DNA of 64,000 nt from CAIWHR01 sp963816925 (GTDB lineage: Bacteria > Pseudomonadota > Gammaproteobacteria > Burkholderiales > Casimicrobiaceae): contig CAWFMY010000009.1 of assembly GCA_963816925.1 (NCBI GenBank), positions 186,001 to 250,000 on the forward strand, given 5' to 3'. Numbering within the stretch: position 1 is the stretch's first letter; each line of letters starts with the position of its first letter. The notes under the pieces are model-generated. The model was not told where the DNA came from, searched no databases, and was given only the letters and a program-made list of their open reading frames with translations. Of the stretch, positions 53,894-62,904 are shown one piece after another. A program made the position numbers and the translations under genes.

Positions 53894-56299
53894 ATGCGCT
53901 CCGCCCTTGCCAGCTCGGCGTTGTCCCTCCTGTTTGTCGCCGGTATCGCGACCGCGATCCTCGCTTCCGGCGGTATTCGAGCGCAACCGGCGCCAGCGAC
54001 TTCCGACAAGACTTCGTCCGCGCCGGCGCCATCGGACAAGCCTGCGCTGCCGCCAGCGGACGCTTCGGCTACCGATGCGCGCATCGAGGTCGACAAGGAG
54101 CGCGAGGCGGCGCAGCAGCGGCTCGCCGGCCTCGAGGCGTCGACCGACGGAACCCTCGGTGCACCTCCGGGCACGCCGCCCGGCGATATCGCGGAGCGAG
54201 TCACGCTCGCGCGGCAGCTGGCGGCGCTCTACCAGCAGCAGCTGGACGTCCTCGATCGGATGGACTCCGCCCGCCATGAGCGCATCGACGCGGAACGCGC
54301 GCTGCAGGATTGGCAGGGCCTTCCAACGCCGCCTCCGTACTCGGTGCTGGCGGTCGACGTTCTGCGCGACGATGTCGACAATGCCGACGCGCGAATCGCC
54401 AGCGCGATGCAACGACGCGAATTGTTCGAGCGCTTTGCTAGCGAGCTCGCGGCCAAGGCGAAAGCGAGCCAGGCCGCCGCGAGGCTCGCCACCGAACGCG
54501 CGGAGGGCGCCGCGAAGGATCCGGGCTATGCGAAGCTCGTCTGGGCCCGCGACGGCGCGATCGCGCGCGCACGCGTCGACGAGGCCACCCGCGAACTGCT
54601 CGACATGGCGGTGCGCAATACGCGGGAAGAGGCCAGCGCGGGCGTCGCCGTGCGCGACGTTGCAGTGCGCAAACTCGCCGCCGCGGGCAGCGACTTCACG
54701 CTGGACGCGACCGACCTCGCGCGCATACGCGGCGACCTCGAAGCTCGCAAGACCCAGGTCAATCGCCTGATCGAGCAAGCGGCGCAGGATGCTTCGCTCG
54801 CCAATGACGCGCGCGCCGCCGCCGAGACGGCGCTTGCGCGGGAGCGGGCCACGCCAATCGCGCCCGACGACGATGCGGCATCACGCGCCGAGCGCGAAGG
54901 CAGGCTTGCGCGAGTCGCCGATGCGAGGCGCGAAGGCGCCGTAACGGCAACGCTGCGCGTCGATCTCCTGCGCGAATACCTGCTCCTCCTCGATGGCGAG
55001 GGGGCCGCGTGGAAAGCGCGGGCCGACGCGATGTCCCAGCACAACCCGGTCGAGGCCCGAGCCGCCTACGAAAGACTGACGGGCTCCCTCGCGAGCGTGC
55101 GCACCTGGCAGCAATATCTTGGGCAGCAGCTCGCCACCGCCACCGCACGCGTCCGGGAGCAGGAGACCAAGGTCCGCACGAGCCCGCCCGACGCCGCGGC
55201 GATCGCGGCCGAGCTGCTCGAGACGTATCGTCAGCGTGAAAGCGAGCTGCGCCGGGCGATCGAATCGGGACAGCCGCTGGAGCGCTTGCTGCGGCACTTC
55301 CGCAGCGACTTCGAGGGGCGGCGAGAGGTGTCCTTCCTCGAGCGGCTCAAGGACCGCGGCGCCGAGGCGCTGCTGCGCATGCGACGAGTATGGAACTACG
55401 AGCTCACCACCGTCGACGATTCCTACGAGACGGCTGACGGACGCAAGCTCAGCGTTTCGCGCAGCGTGACGCTCGGCAAGACTGCCGGTGCCGTGCTGAT
55501 CGTCGTGCTCGGTTATCTCCTCTGCAGTTTCGTCACCCGCCGGATCGAACGAATGGCGGTGTCCCGCGGGCGGATCGCAGCGCAATCGGCAGCGCTCCTG
55601 CGCAACTGGATCCTGTTCGTCCTCACGGCGGTCCTCGTCATCTTCGCTCTCCTAAGCGCGAGCATTCCGCTCACGGCGTTCGCATTCCTGGGCGGCGCAC
55701 TCGCGATCGCCGCGGGGTTCGGGCTGCAGACGCTGCTCAAGAACTTCGTCGCGGGACTCATGATCCTGCTGGAGCGGCCGATGCGGCTCGACGATCTCGT
55801 CGATGTCGACGGAATTCGCGGCCGGGTTACCGCGATCGGCATTCGTGCGTCGACGATCATGAGTGCCGACGGGATCGAATCGATGATCCCGAACAGCGCG
55901 TTCGTCGAGAACAAGCTCACCAACTGGACCTACTCGAGCCCGCAGAGCCGGCAGACGATCCGCGTCGGCGTCGCCTACGGCACTGCGCTGCGCAAGGCGG
56001 GTGATGCGCTCCTCGACGTCGCCACGCGCCATGGCGTGGTGCTCAAGGAGCCCGCGCCGCAGGTCTACCTCGACGAGTACGCGGACAGCGCGGTCTATTT
56101 CGCGCTCACCTACTGGGTCGACATGACGCCCGCAAACGACACCCGCCGCGTCCGCAGCGATCTGTTGCACATGATCGATCGCGCGTTCGCGGAGGCCGGG
56201 ATCAGGATGCCTTATCCACAGCGCGACGTTCATGTCGACACCGCGACGCCGATCAAGGTGGAAATCGTGCCGCCACCCCCCGCGGGCGCGCCCGAGTGA
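53894..56299 (+). CDS. Large MscS-family mechanosensitive channel with periplasmic coiled-coil domain
   Basis: An inner-membrane protein of 801 residues. A signal sequence (ALSLLFVAGIATAILA) is followed by about 460 residues of Ala/Arg/Glu-rich helices, mostly coiled coil, that should lie in the periplasm, as in MscK/YbdG-type large channels. Four hydrophobic segments occupy about 525-640, ending in the pore-lining helix and beta domain of MscS: AFAFLGGALAIAAGFGLQTLLKNFVAG, RPMRLDDLVDVDGIRGRVTAIGIRAST and IPNSAFVENKLTNWTYSSP. It protects against osmotic downshock. The ATG at 53894 is used; one at 53876 is possible. It follows the efflux operon by 30 bp. Confidence 0.9.
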   Translation: MRSALASSALSLLFVAGIATAILASGGIRAQPAPATSDKTSSAPAPSDKPALPPADASATDARIEVDKEREAAQQRLAGLEASTDGTLGAPPGTPPGDIAERVTLARQLAALYQQQLDVLDRMDSARHERIDAERALQDWQGLPTPPPYSVLAVDVLRDDVDNADARIASAMQRRELFERFASELAAKAKASQAAARLATERAEGAAKDPGYAKLVWARDGAIARARVDEATRELLDMAVRNTREEASAGVAVRDVAVRKLAAAGSDFTLDATDLARIRGDLEARKTQVNRLIEQAAQDASLANDARAAAETALARERATPIAPDDDAASRAEREGRLARVADARREGAVTATLRVDLLREYLLLLDGEGAAWKARADAMSQHNPVEARAAYERLTGSLASVRTWQQYLGQQLATATARVREQETKVRTSPPDAAAIAAELLETYRQRESELRRAIESGQPLERLLRHFRSDFEGRREVSFLERLKDRGAEALLRMRRVWNYELTTVDDSYETADGRKLSVSRSVTLGKTAGAVLIVVLGYLLCSFVTRRIERMAVSRGRIAAQSAALLRNWILFVLTAVLVIFALLSASIPLTAFAFLGGALAIAAGFGLQTLLKNFVAGLMILLERPMRLDDLVDVDGIRGRVTAIGIRASTIMSADGIESMIPNSAFVENKLTNWTYSSPQSRQTIRVGVAYGTALRKAGDALLDVATRHGVVLKEPAPQVYLDEYADSAVYFALTYWVDMTPANDTRRVRSDLLHMIDRAFAEAGIRMPYPQRDVHVDTATPIKVEIVPPPPAGAPE

Positions 56300-56303
56300 A
56301 AGA

Positions 56304-56956
56304 TCAGGGCTTCGGCAGCTGGAGCAGCAGCGAGATCGCGCGCCAGCTCGGCGGTGATGTCGCCGAATGCGGCCGACAGCGCCGCCACCTGCGCGTTCGA
56401 CGCCCGATCCGCTCGCGGGCACCCGCCGCTGATATTGCTTCGACCAGAACGGAACCGGGCTCGCGGGATCCGCGCGCGCCAGGAAGAAGGTCACCGAGAC
56501 GTCGGCGACGGACTTGTCTGCGTCGCGAACGTCGATGTAGAACGCGTCGGCGAACCCGTCGAGCACGAAATTGCCTTCGGGCGGCGCACCCGGCGGCACC
56601 ACGCGCGCAAAGACGCGTGCACGCTCGAGCCCGCGCGCCGTCGCCTCACCCAGCATCGCGCCGGGCGCCACGAGGAACTCGTTGTAGAAGTCGGCCGCGT
56701 AGCGGAGGTCGGTCTCGCGGTACACGAAGGACCGGCCGCGGAATTGCGCCGCGAGGTTCACCGTGCGCACCTGCAGCGTGCCCGGATGGGCGCTGGCCGC
56801 GGGCGGCGGCGCCGGAGAGTCGATCAGGAACACCTGCTTGACGGGGGCCGGACGGGACAGCGAGCACCCGCCGGCGATGGCGACGAATGCGGCGAGCGCG
56901 ACGGCGGCAACGGTCGTCGGCGCGCAAATGCGGCAAAGCGGTCGGGCGGTCATCAT
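56304..56956 (-). CDS. ABC-type transport auxiliary lipoprotein (PqiC/LptE-like domain), two frame breaks
   Basis: An outer-membrane-directed lipoprotein of about 216 residues, the usual fourth component of this type of lipid transporter. It has the lipobox AIAGGC after PLCRICAPTTVAAVALAAFV, then SLSRPAPVKQVFLID, SFVYRETDLRYAADFYNEFLVAPGAML and FVLDGFADAFYIDVRD. Frame breaks near 56405 (after RVPASGS) and near 56340 must be bridged to reach the likely end LLLQLPKP at 56304, so the C-terminus is provisional. The ATG overlaps the mlaD stop (ATGA). Confidence 0.78.
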
Positions 56957-58016
56957 TTGCCTTCGAACGGACGGGGTGGCGGCGCGCCGAAGATCACGTT
57001 CGCCGGGTAGCGCTTCGCGTCCTCGGTCAGGTCGCGCAGGTTGTCGGTGATCTGGCGCAGGTTCTCGAGCGTCGTCGTGAGGTCGGCTTCGCCGCCGCCG
57101 AGGATGCGGTCGAGCCGGCCGAGCGTGCGCGACAGGTTCTGCACGCTGCGCGGCAGGTTCGGATCGTCGACGATCGTGCGCACGCGGGAGAGCGCCGCCG
57201 CCGCCTCGTCGGGCAGCTTCTGGAACGACGGGTTGGCGAGCACCTTCTTGAGCTCGGCGTTGCTCGCGCGCACCTCCGCCATCAGCGCGACGGCCTCGTT
57301 CGAGAGCTTCTTCGCAGTCGATATTGTCGAGCGTGGTCTCCACCTTGGCGAGCACGCGCTCGGCGCGCTGCGAAATCGTCCTTGGTGTCGACCGCCTCGA
57401 CCCGCTCGTTGGTCGTCACCAGCAGCTTGTTGACGTTGGCGAGCGTGCCTTCGATGTCGAGCTTGTGCAGCCGCTCCATGATCTCGCTCGCCGCGTTCAC
57501 GAGCGCCGTCACCGTCGATCGGGCGCTGGGGATGTAGATGTTCTCGGGCGTCCAGTCGATCTGCAGCGTCGGCGGCGGCGGATCGATGTAGTCGACCTCG
57601 AGATAGCTCGTGCCCGTGATGCCGAGCGGGGCGAGGCGCACCCGCAGGCCGCGCTCGACCTCCTGCGCCGCACTCTCCGGGCTCGTGAGGTCGCCGGCGC
57701 CGGCGCGGCCGCCGAGGGCCTTGGGGTCGAGTTGCGCCTCGACCAGCACGAAACGCGCGCGCTCGGCCATGGGGCGGTCGAGCTGGTACTTGTTGTAGGT
57801 GAAGCCGATCCGCGTGACTTCGCCGATCGCCACGCCCCGGTATTTGAGCTTGGAGCCGATGTCGAGGCCCTGCACCGACTCGTTGAAATACGTCTCGATC
57901 GTGATGCGCTTCTGCAGCCAGCGGCCGGAGCCGATGATGAGCAGCACCACGATGCCGGCGGCAATGGCGGCGATGACGAACAGTCCCAGCTTGAAGTAGT
58001 TGGCTTTCTGGCTCAT
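56953..58016 (-). CDS. MCE/MlaD family lipid-binding protein, two frame breaks
   Basis: A periplasmic lipid-carrying subunit held by one N-terminal helix, about 353 residues. It reads MSQKANYFKLGLFVIAAIAAGIVVLLI and then the MCE domain: ETYFNESVQGLDIGSKLKYRGVAIGEVTRIGF and LRVRLAPLGITGTSYLEVDYID. A long helical tail follows (STVTALVNAASEIMERLHKL; ETTLDNIDCEEAL; VQNLSRTLGRLDRILGGGEAD), ending PRPFEGK. Extra bases near 57377 and 57315 break the frame within the tail. The length is nearer to the MCE subunits of PqiB/MKL-type systems than to short E. coli MlaD (183). Confidence 0.87.
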
Positions 58017-58040
58017 CGCTACAGGGACGGTGCGGGCAGG

Positions 58041-58808
58041 TCAGGCGGCGGCGAGCTCGGGCTCGCGACGGAAGAACTGGCGGACCCACGGGTTGTCGCT
58101 GGTGTCGCGCAGCACCTTCGGGTCGCCCTCGGCGATGATGCCCTGCGTGCGCTTGTCGAGCATGATCACGCGATCCGCGATCGAGAAGATGCTGGCGAGC
58201 TCGTGCGTCACGACGACGAAGGTGACATCGAGGTTCTTCTGCAGGCGACGGATGAGAGCGTCGAGCTCCGCCGAGGTGATCGGGTCGAGGCCGGCGGACG
58301 GCTCGTCGAGGAACAGGATGCCGGGGTCGAGCGCCATCGCGCGCGCGATCGCCGCGCGCTTTTGCATGCCGCCCGAGATCTCGTTCGGCAGGTGCCCGGT
58401 GAATGCGTCAAGGCCGACGAGCTCGAGCTTCATCCGGGCGATGAGATCGAGCGCGTCGGGCGGCAGGTCCGTGAATTCCTCGAGCGGCAGCCGGACGTTC
58501 TCGAGCAGCGTCATCGAGCCGAACAACGCGCCCGACTGGTACATCACGCCGAAGCCGCGCATGATCCTGCGGCGCTCGTCGTCGTCGGCCGACGTGAGGT
58601 CGCTGCCGTTGATCAGCACGCGCCCCTCGAGCGGCGGGTAGAGGCTGATCATGTGCTTCAGCAGCGTGCTCTTGCCGCAGCCCGAGCCGCCGAGGATCAC
58701 GAACACCTCGCCCGCGTACACCTCGAAGTTGAGGTCGTGCAGGATCACCTTCTCGTCGTAACCGGCGGTCAGGTTCTCGACGCGGATGACGGGTTCGGCC
58801 TTGTCCAT
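58041..58808 (-). CDS. mlaF: Mla-type lipid ABC transporter ATP-binding protein
   Basis: The ATPase subunit of a phospholipid ABC transporter, 255 residues, intact. It has Walker A GGSGCGKST, the MlaF-type VMYQSGALFGSMTLLENVRLPL, signature ISGGMQKRAAIARA, Walker B ILFLDEPSAGLDP and switch VVVTHEL. The start overlaps the permease stop (TGATG). The GALFGSMT text is specific for the MlaF/MKL branch and not for drug or nutrient importers. Confidence 0.92.
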   Translation of the reverse strand: MDKAEPVIRVENLTAGYDEKVILHDLNFEVYAGEVFVILGGSGCGKSTLLKHMISLYPPLEGRVLINGSDLTSADDDERRRIMRGFGVMYQSGALFGSMTLLENVRLPLEEFTDLPPDALDLIARMKLELVGLDAFTGHLPNEISGGMQKRAAIARAMALDPGILFLDEPSAGLDPITSAELDALIRRLQKNLDVTFVVVTHELASIFSIADRVIMLDKRTQGIIAEGDPKVLRDTSDNPWVRQFFRREPELAAA

Positions 58809-59920
58809 CAGATATCGAGAATGAAATAGACGACCGCGAAAATGCCGTCGATGACGACCAGCAGGATGATGCCCGAAACCACGGCGCGCGTCGCGCTGTC
58901 CCCGACCGCCGATGCGCCGGCCGAGGTCTGCAGCCCGCGCAGGCAGCCGACGCCGGCGATCGTGATCGCGAAGAAGAATGTCTTGACGAAGCCGGCCATG
59001 AAATCGGTCGGCGTGACGGCGCTGTCGACCTCCTTCAGGAACGTGACGAGCGGAATGGAGAACGACTGCATCGTCAAGGCGCCGCCGAGCATGCCGACCA
59101 GCATCGCGAACAGGGTCAGGAGCGGCGTCATCAGCAGCGCGGCGATGATTCGCGGCGTGACGAGAAAACGGACCGGATCGAGGCCCATCGTCGTCAGCGC
59201 GTCGATCTCCTGGTTGACCGTCATCGTGCCGATCTCGGCCGCGAACGCGGCGCCGGTGCGGCCGGCGAGCAGGATCGCCGTCATCAGCGGCCCGAGCTCG
59301 CGCACCATCGCGAGGCCGATCAGGTCGGCGACGAAGATCTCGGCGCCGAAGCGCCTCATCGGCACCGCCGACTGGAACGCGAGGATCAACCCGAGCAGGA
59401 ACGAGATCAGCGCGACGATCGGCAATCCGTCGGCGCCGACGCGCTCGCAGATGCGCCAGACGTCGCGCCAGCGAACGCTGGAGGGGTTCACGACGGCATT
59501 GGCAAGCGCCGCGGCGATCTCGCCGATGAAGCTCACCTGATACCGGATGTCGTGCCACACGCCGGCGGCCGCGCGGCCGATTTCCTCGACCACCGGCGGG
59601 CGCTTCGGTTCCGGGTCGAGGTCGTGCTCGAGCCGGGCCGGGTCGAATTGCTTGAACAGCACCTCGTGCGCGGGCCTGAGGTTCGCGACCTCGACCGGCG
59701 CCGCGCGCGGATGCGAGACGAGGTCGATCAGGAGCGCGATGCCGGCGCCGTCGCAATAGTCGACCGCGCCGGCGTCGACGGTTACCGGACGCGTGGGCGC
59801 GTCGGCCAGGGCCCGGTGGGCGTCGTCCCAGAGAACTCGGATGGTGCCCGCATCGAGGCGCCCGGACAGCGCGAGCACGCGGCGGCCGTCGGGCGTGTCG
59901 TTGATCGCAAGCGCGGCCAT
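58808..59920 (-). CDS. mlaE: STAS-MlaE fusion permease of the Mla-type transporter
   Basis: The membrane subunit of the lipid ABC transporter, 370 residues. An N-terminal STAS domain (RRVLALSGRLDAGTIRVLWDDA; VDYCDGAGIALLIDLV, residues about 13-75) is fused to a MlaE permease domain (VALISFLLGLILAFQSAVPMRRFGAEIFVADLIG; RTGAAFAAEIGTMTVNQEIDALTTMGLDPVRFLVTPR). In E. coli the STAS function is a separate protein, MlaB, so this gene covers both; such fusions are common in beta-proteobacteria. It overlaps mlaF by one base. Confidence 0.93.
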   Translation of the reverse strand: MAALAINDTPDGRRVLALSGRLDAGTIRVLWDDAHRALADAPTRPVTVDAGAVDYCDGAGIALLIDLVSHPRAAPVEVANLRPAHEVLFKQFDPARLEHDLDPEPKRPPVVEEIGRAAAGVWHDIRYQVSFIGEIAAALANAVVNPSSVRWRDVWRICERVGADGLPIVALISFLLGLILAFQSAVPMRRFGAEIFVADLIGLAMVRELGPLMTAILLAGRTGAAFAAEIGTMTVNQEIDALTTMGLDPVRFLVTPRIIAALLMTPLLTLFAMLVGMLGGALTMQSFSIPLVTFLKEVDSAVTPTDFMAGFVKTFFFAITIAGVGCLRGLQTSAGASAVGDSATRAVVSGIILLVVIDGIFAVVYFILDI

Positions 59921-59937
59921 CGTCAGCGGTGCATGGC

Positions 59938-60438
59938 CTACTCGATCAGCTCGACGTTGCGGCCCTCGATGCGCACCCGGTCGCCTTCGACGACGTACGG
60001 TTCGTATGCGAGGCTCGTCACCCGCGTCTGCCCGTTGTCGAGCTTGACCGTCACTTCCCAGCGCGGCTTCTCATAGGCGTTCGGTGTCTTCTGGTAGGCG
60101 GCGCCACCGGCCGCGCCCACCATCACCTTGCCCTGGTTCGACAGCCCGGGTCCGATCTGGAACATCGTCGCTGCCCGGGCGTCGGAATCGAAGCTCGCGC
60201 CGCCCCCGAGCGGGGTCCACTGCTCCTTGACCATCGTCTGGCGAACCGACATGACGCGGCCGCACTGCGCGCAGGCTTCCGACTGCGTCGGGGCCGCTTT
60301 GATCGACGCTGCCTTGCTGTTCGTTCCCTCCGGAATCGGCGGCGGCACGAACTGGGCGTCGGCCAGCGCTGCGCCGAGCGTCACCGCGGCGGCGAGCGCG
60401 AAGCGCGTGACATGCGGAGCGCAACGTTGGGCGTTCAT
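59938..60438 (-). CDS. Exported protein with glycine-rich segment and C-terminal beta domain, SlyB-like
   Basis: A 166-residue exported protein from the ATG at 60438 (GGAGTGAG upstream). The signal peptide is PHVTRFALAAAVTLGAALADA, cleaved before QF. The mature chain has a CAQCGRV cysteine pair with MSVRQTM, a short GKVMVGAAGGAAY glycine-zipper-like stretch, and a C-terminal beta segment (WEVTVKLDNGQTRVTSLAYEPYVVEGDRVRIEGRNVELI) as in SlyB/Pcp-type lipoproteins, although it lacks a lipobox. It lies between the SBP gene (4 bp) and mlaE (17 bp), so it is probably part of the envelope-lipid operon. Function unknown. Confidence 0.72.
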   Translation of the reverse strand: MNAQRCAPHVTRFALAAAVTLGAALADAQFVPPPIPEGTNSKAASIKAAPTQSEACAQCGRVMSVRQTMVKEQWTPLGGGASFDSDARAATMFQIGPGLSNQGKVMVGAAGGAAYQKTPNAYEKPRWEVTVKLDNGQTRVTSLAYEPYVVEGDRVRIEGRNVELIE

Positions 60439-60442
60439 CGGC

Positions 60443-61309
60443 TCACTCCGGCAGCGTATTGAGGTAGAACATCGCATTCAGCAGCACGCCCGGCTTGCCG
60501 AGATTGCCGAGCCACTGCTGGTAGATCGGATCGATGTCGCCGTGGCGGTACAGGTTCGCGAGCGCGCGATTCACCGCAAGCCGGAAATCGGGGTCGGTGC
60601 GCGCGAGCACGAGCGCATAAGGCTCGTACGAGATATCGCCGCCGACGAAGTCGAAATCCTCCGGCTTGGGCGCGCGCACGCGCAGCCCCGCCAGCACGAC
60701 GCGATCGCTTGCGTATCCATCGACCTTGCGCTTGGTCAGCGCGGCCATGCCCTCCGCGCCATCCTTTACGGGAACCAGCGTGGCGGGCGCTTCGGCTGCG
60801 GTCAGCGCGCGCGTCAATGCCTGCTCGGTGGTGGTCCCGGGGATGACCGCGATCTTCTTGCCCTTCAGTTCCTTCATTCGCGCAAGCTTCGAATTCGCGC
60901 GCACCATGATGCCGCCGCCGTCGACGAAGATCGGCAGGCTGAAATCGACCTTCTCCATCCTCGCCAGCGTGATCGTCGTCGTTCCGCACTCGGCGTCGGC
61001 CTTGCCGCTCGCGACGGTGTCGAGGCGCGTCGCGGCGTTCACCGGGACCCATTCGATCTTGAGCTCCTTCAGCGCGAGCTCGCGCTGCACCGCCATCGCG
61101 ACGCGGATGCAGATGTCGACGCTGTAACCGCGGACCCGGCCGTCACGGTCCTTGAACGAGAATGGCGCCGCGCCTTCACGGTACGCGAACGTGATCGCGC
61201 CCTTTTCCTTGATCCGGTCGAGGACCGGGGACGCGGCGGACGCGGCGGGAATGAAAACCGGGCCCGTCAGGGCCACGGCGGCGAGCAGGAGCAGGGAGCG
61301 GCGCATCAC
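60443..61309 (-). CDS. Amino-acid-type ABC transporter substrate-binding protein (SBP_bac_3)
   Basis: A periplasmic receptor of 288 residues of the GltI/HisJ class. The signal peptide is RRSLLLLAAVALTGPVFIPAASA. Family text: LDRIKEKGAITFAYREGAAPFSFKD, GYSVDICIRVA, AECGTTTITLARMEKVDFSLPIFVDGGGIMV and DPDFRLAVNRALANLYRHGDID. No amino-acid permease or ATPase is near; instead it stands at the head of the Mla-type operon with short gaps. It could be an orphan receptor or a recruited envelope component. The ATG at 61309 or 61306 may be used. Confidence 0.88.
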   Translation of the reverse strand: MMRRSLLLLAAVALTGPVFIPAASAASPVLDRIKEKGAITFAYREGAAPFSFKDRDGRVRGYSVDICIRVAMAVQRELALKELKIEWVPVNAATRLDTVASGKADAECGTTTITLARMEKVDFSLPIFVDGGGIMVRANSKLARMKELKGKKIAVIPGTTTEQALTRALTAAEAPATLVPVKDGAEGMAALTKRKVDGYASDRVVLAGLRVRAPKPEDFDFVGGDISYEPYALVLARTDPDFRLAVNRALANLYRHGDIDPIYQQWLGNLGKPGVLLNAMFYLNTLPE

Positions 61310-61350
61310 AGGTCACCGTCGAAGAGGTCGCGGCGAGTTTAGCATGGCGC

Positions 61351-61536
61351 CGCGAGCGGCGGAGAGGGGCCCCGACGCGAAGCGCGCAGGGGATCGGAGC
61401 AATCGCGATCGGCGCAGCGAGGCCGACGGAGCAAACCATCGCACAATTTGGCGGCGCGGAGGCCGAGGCCGCATGAGGCCGACCCAAACGGCGCAACGAA
61501 ACAATTAGTCAGTGCGGAGGCCGAGGCGCGAGCGGC
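61351..61536. repeat. Diverged inverted copy of the dispersed repeat
   Basis: Read on the minus strand this 186-bp block matches the unit at 14305-14424 in order: GCCGCTCGCGCCTCGGCCTC, CTGACTAATTG (CTGATTAGTTG in the other copy), GCGCCGTTTGGGTCGGCCTC, then GATTGCTCCGATCCCCTGCG and GGGGCCCCTCTCC. About 60 extra bases lie between the second and third blocks. Both ends carry CGCGAGCGGC (61351-61360 and 61527-61536). It occupies the gap between guaD and the SBP gene. An apparent arginine-rich extension of the guaD frame through it is an artefact. Confidence 0.85.
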
Positions 61537-61556
61537 GAACCGGAAAACGCACTGCA

Positions 61557-62904
61557 TCATCCATCGCGCCGCCACCGCGCGTCGCCCATCACGTAGGTCG
61601 CCGCGACGGCGCGGTCGTCGCCCAGCATCATCAGCACGAACAGGGTCTCGACCAGGCCCTCGGCGTGCGCCATGCGGCGCGCCATCAGCGGGGTCGCCGC
61701 CGGATCCAGCACGACGAAATCGGCGGCCTTGCCCGGCGCAAAATTGCCGAGGTGATCTTCCTGCCCGAGCGCACGCGCGCCGCCCAGCGTCGCGAGATAG
61801 AACGCGCGCATCGGCGACAAGCCGCTGGTGCGCCAGTTGCGCGACCTTGTAGCTCTCGGCGAGCGTGCGCAGCATCGAGAAACTCGTGCCGCCGCCGACG
61901 TCGGTGCCGATGCCGACCGCGACGCCGTGCTCGTGCGCCGCGTCGAGGTCGAAGAGCCCGCTCCCCAGGAACAGGTTCGACGTCGCGCAAAACGACATCG
62001 CCGCGCCGCTCTCCGCCATCCGTCGACGATCGTCGGCATCGAGATGGATGCAATGCGCGTAGACCGCGCCGTGCCGCAACAGCCCGAAGTGGTCGTAGAC
62101 GTCGAGATAGCTGCGGCTCCACGGAAAGAGCTCGGCGACCCAGCGCACCTCGTCCATGTTTTCGGCGACGTGCGTCTGCATCAGCACGCCCGCATGCTCG
62201 TCCAGCAGGCGGCCCGCAAGCTCGAGCTGGCGGTCGGTGGACGTCGGCGCGAACCGCGGCGTCACCGCGTACAGCAGGCGATCCCGTCCGTGCCAGCGCT
62301 CGATCAACTCCGCGCTCTGCTCGTAGCCGGATTCCGCGGTGTCGCGCAGGAAGTCCGGACAATTCCGGTCCATCAGCACCTTGCCCGCGGCGATGCACAT
62401 GTGACGCGAGCGGGCTTCCTCGAAGATCGCGTCGACCGATTCCGGGTGCACGGTCGCGAACACCAGCGCGCTCGTCGTTCCGTTGCGCAGGAGTTCGTCG
62501 AGGAAGAACGAGGCGACCTCGCGCGCGTGGTCCGGATCCGCGAAGCGGCGCTCCGTCGGAAACGTGTAGCGGTCGAGCCATTCGAGCAGCTGCTCGCCGT
62601 ACGACGCGATGATGTCGGATTGCGGATAGTGGATGTGGGTGTCGATGAAGCCGGGCAGGATGATGTTCCCGGTGTAGTCGACGACCGGCGTTTTCGCGGG
62701 CAGCGTCGTCCGCAGGGCGGCCCAGTCGCCAGCGGCCTGCACGCGACCGTCGCGCACGACGAGCATTCCGTCTTCATGGAAACGGTGCGCGCGCTCGCCC
62801 AACGCGGCCGGGTCGCCGACGAAATCGAGGACCCGGCCGCGAAATGCCGTCAGCCCGGACGCCCCTGCCGCCGGTGCGGGAGACGTTCCCGCCGCCGCGG
62901 TCAT
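61557..62904 (-). CDS. guaD: Guanine deaminase, one frame break
   Basis: A zinc amidohydrolase converting guanine to xanthine in purine catabolism, about 448 residues. Metal ligands are in GFIDTHIHYPQSD (HxH), THVAENMDEV, YAHCIHLDADD and GIGTDVGGGTSFSMLRT; FPTERRFADPDHAREVA and VLMDRNCPDFLRDT are specific for GuaD. One extra base near 61830 precedes GLSPMRAFYLATLGGARALGQ; the corrected protein ends DARWRRDG at 61557. The ATG at 62904 overlaps the puuD stop (ATGA), so both belong to one purine-degradation operon continuing past the window. Confidence 0.93.

Noticed and set aside
61339..61556. Apparent C-terminal extension of guanine deaminase
   Set aside because: It arises from the frame break near 61830 followed by translation of the dispersed repeat; the corrected frame ends at 61557.
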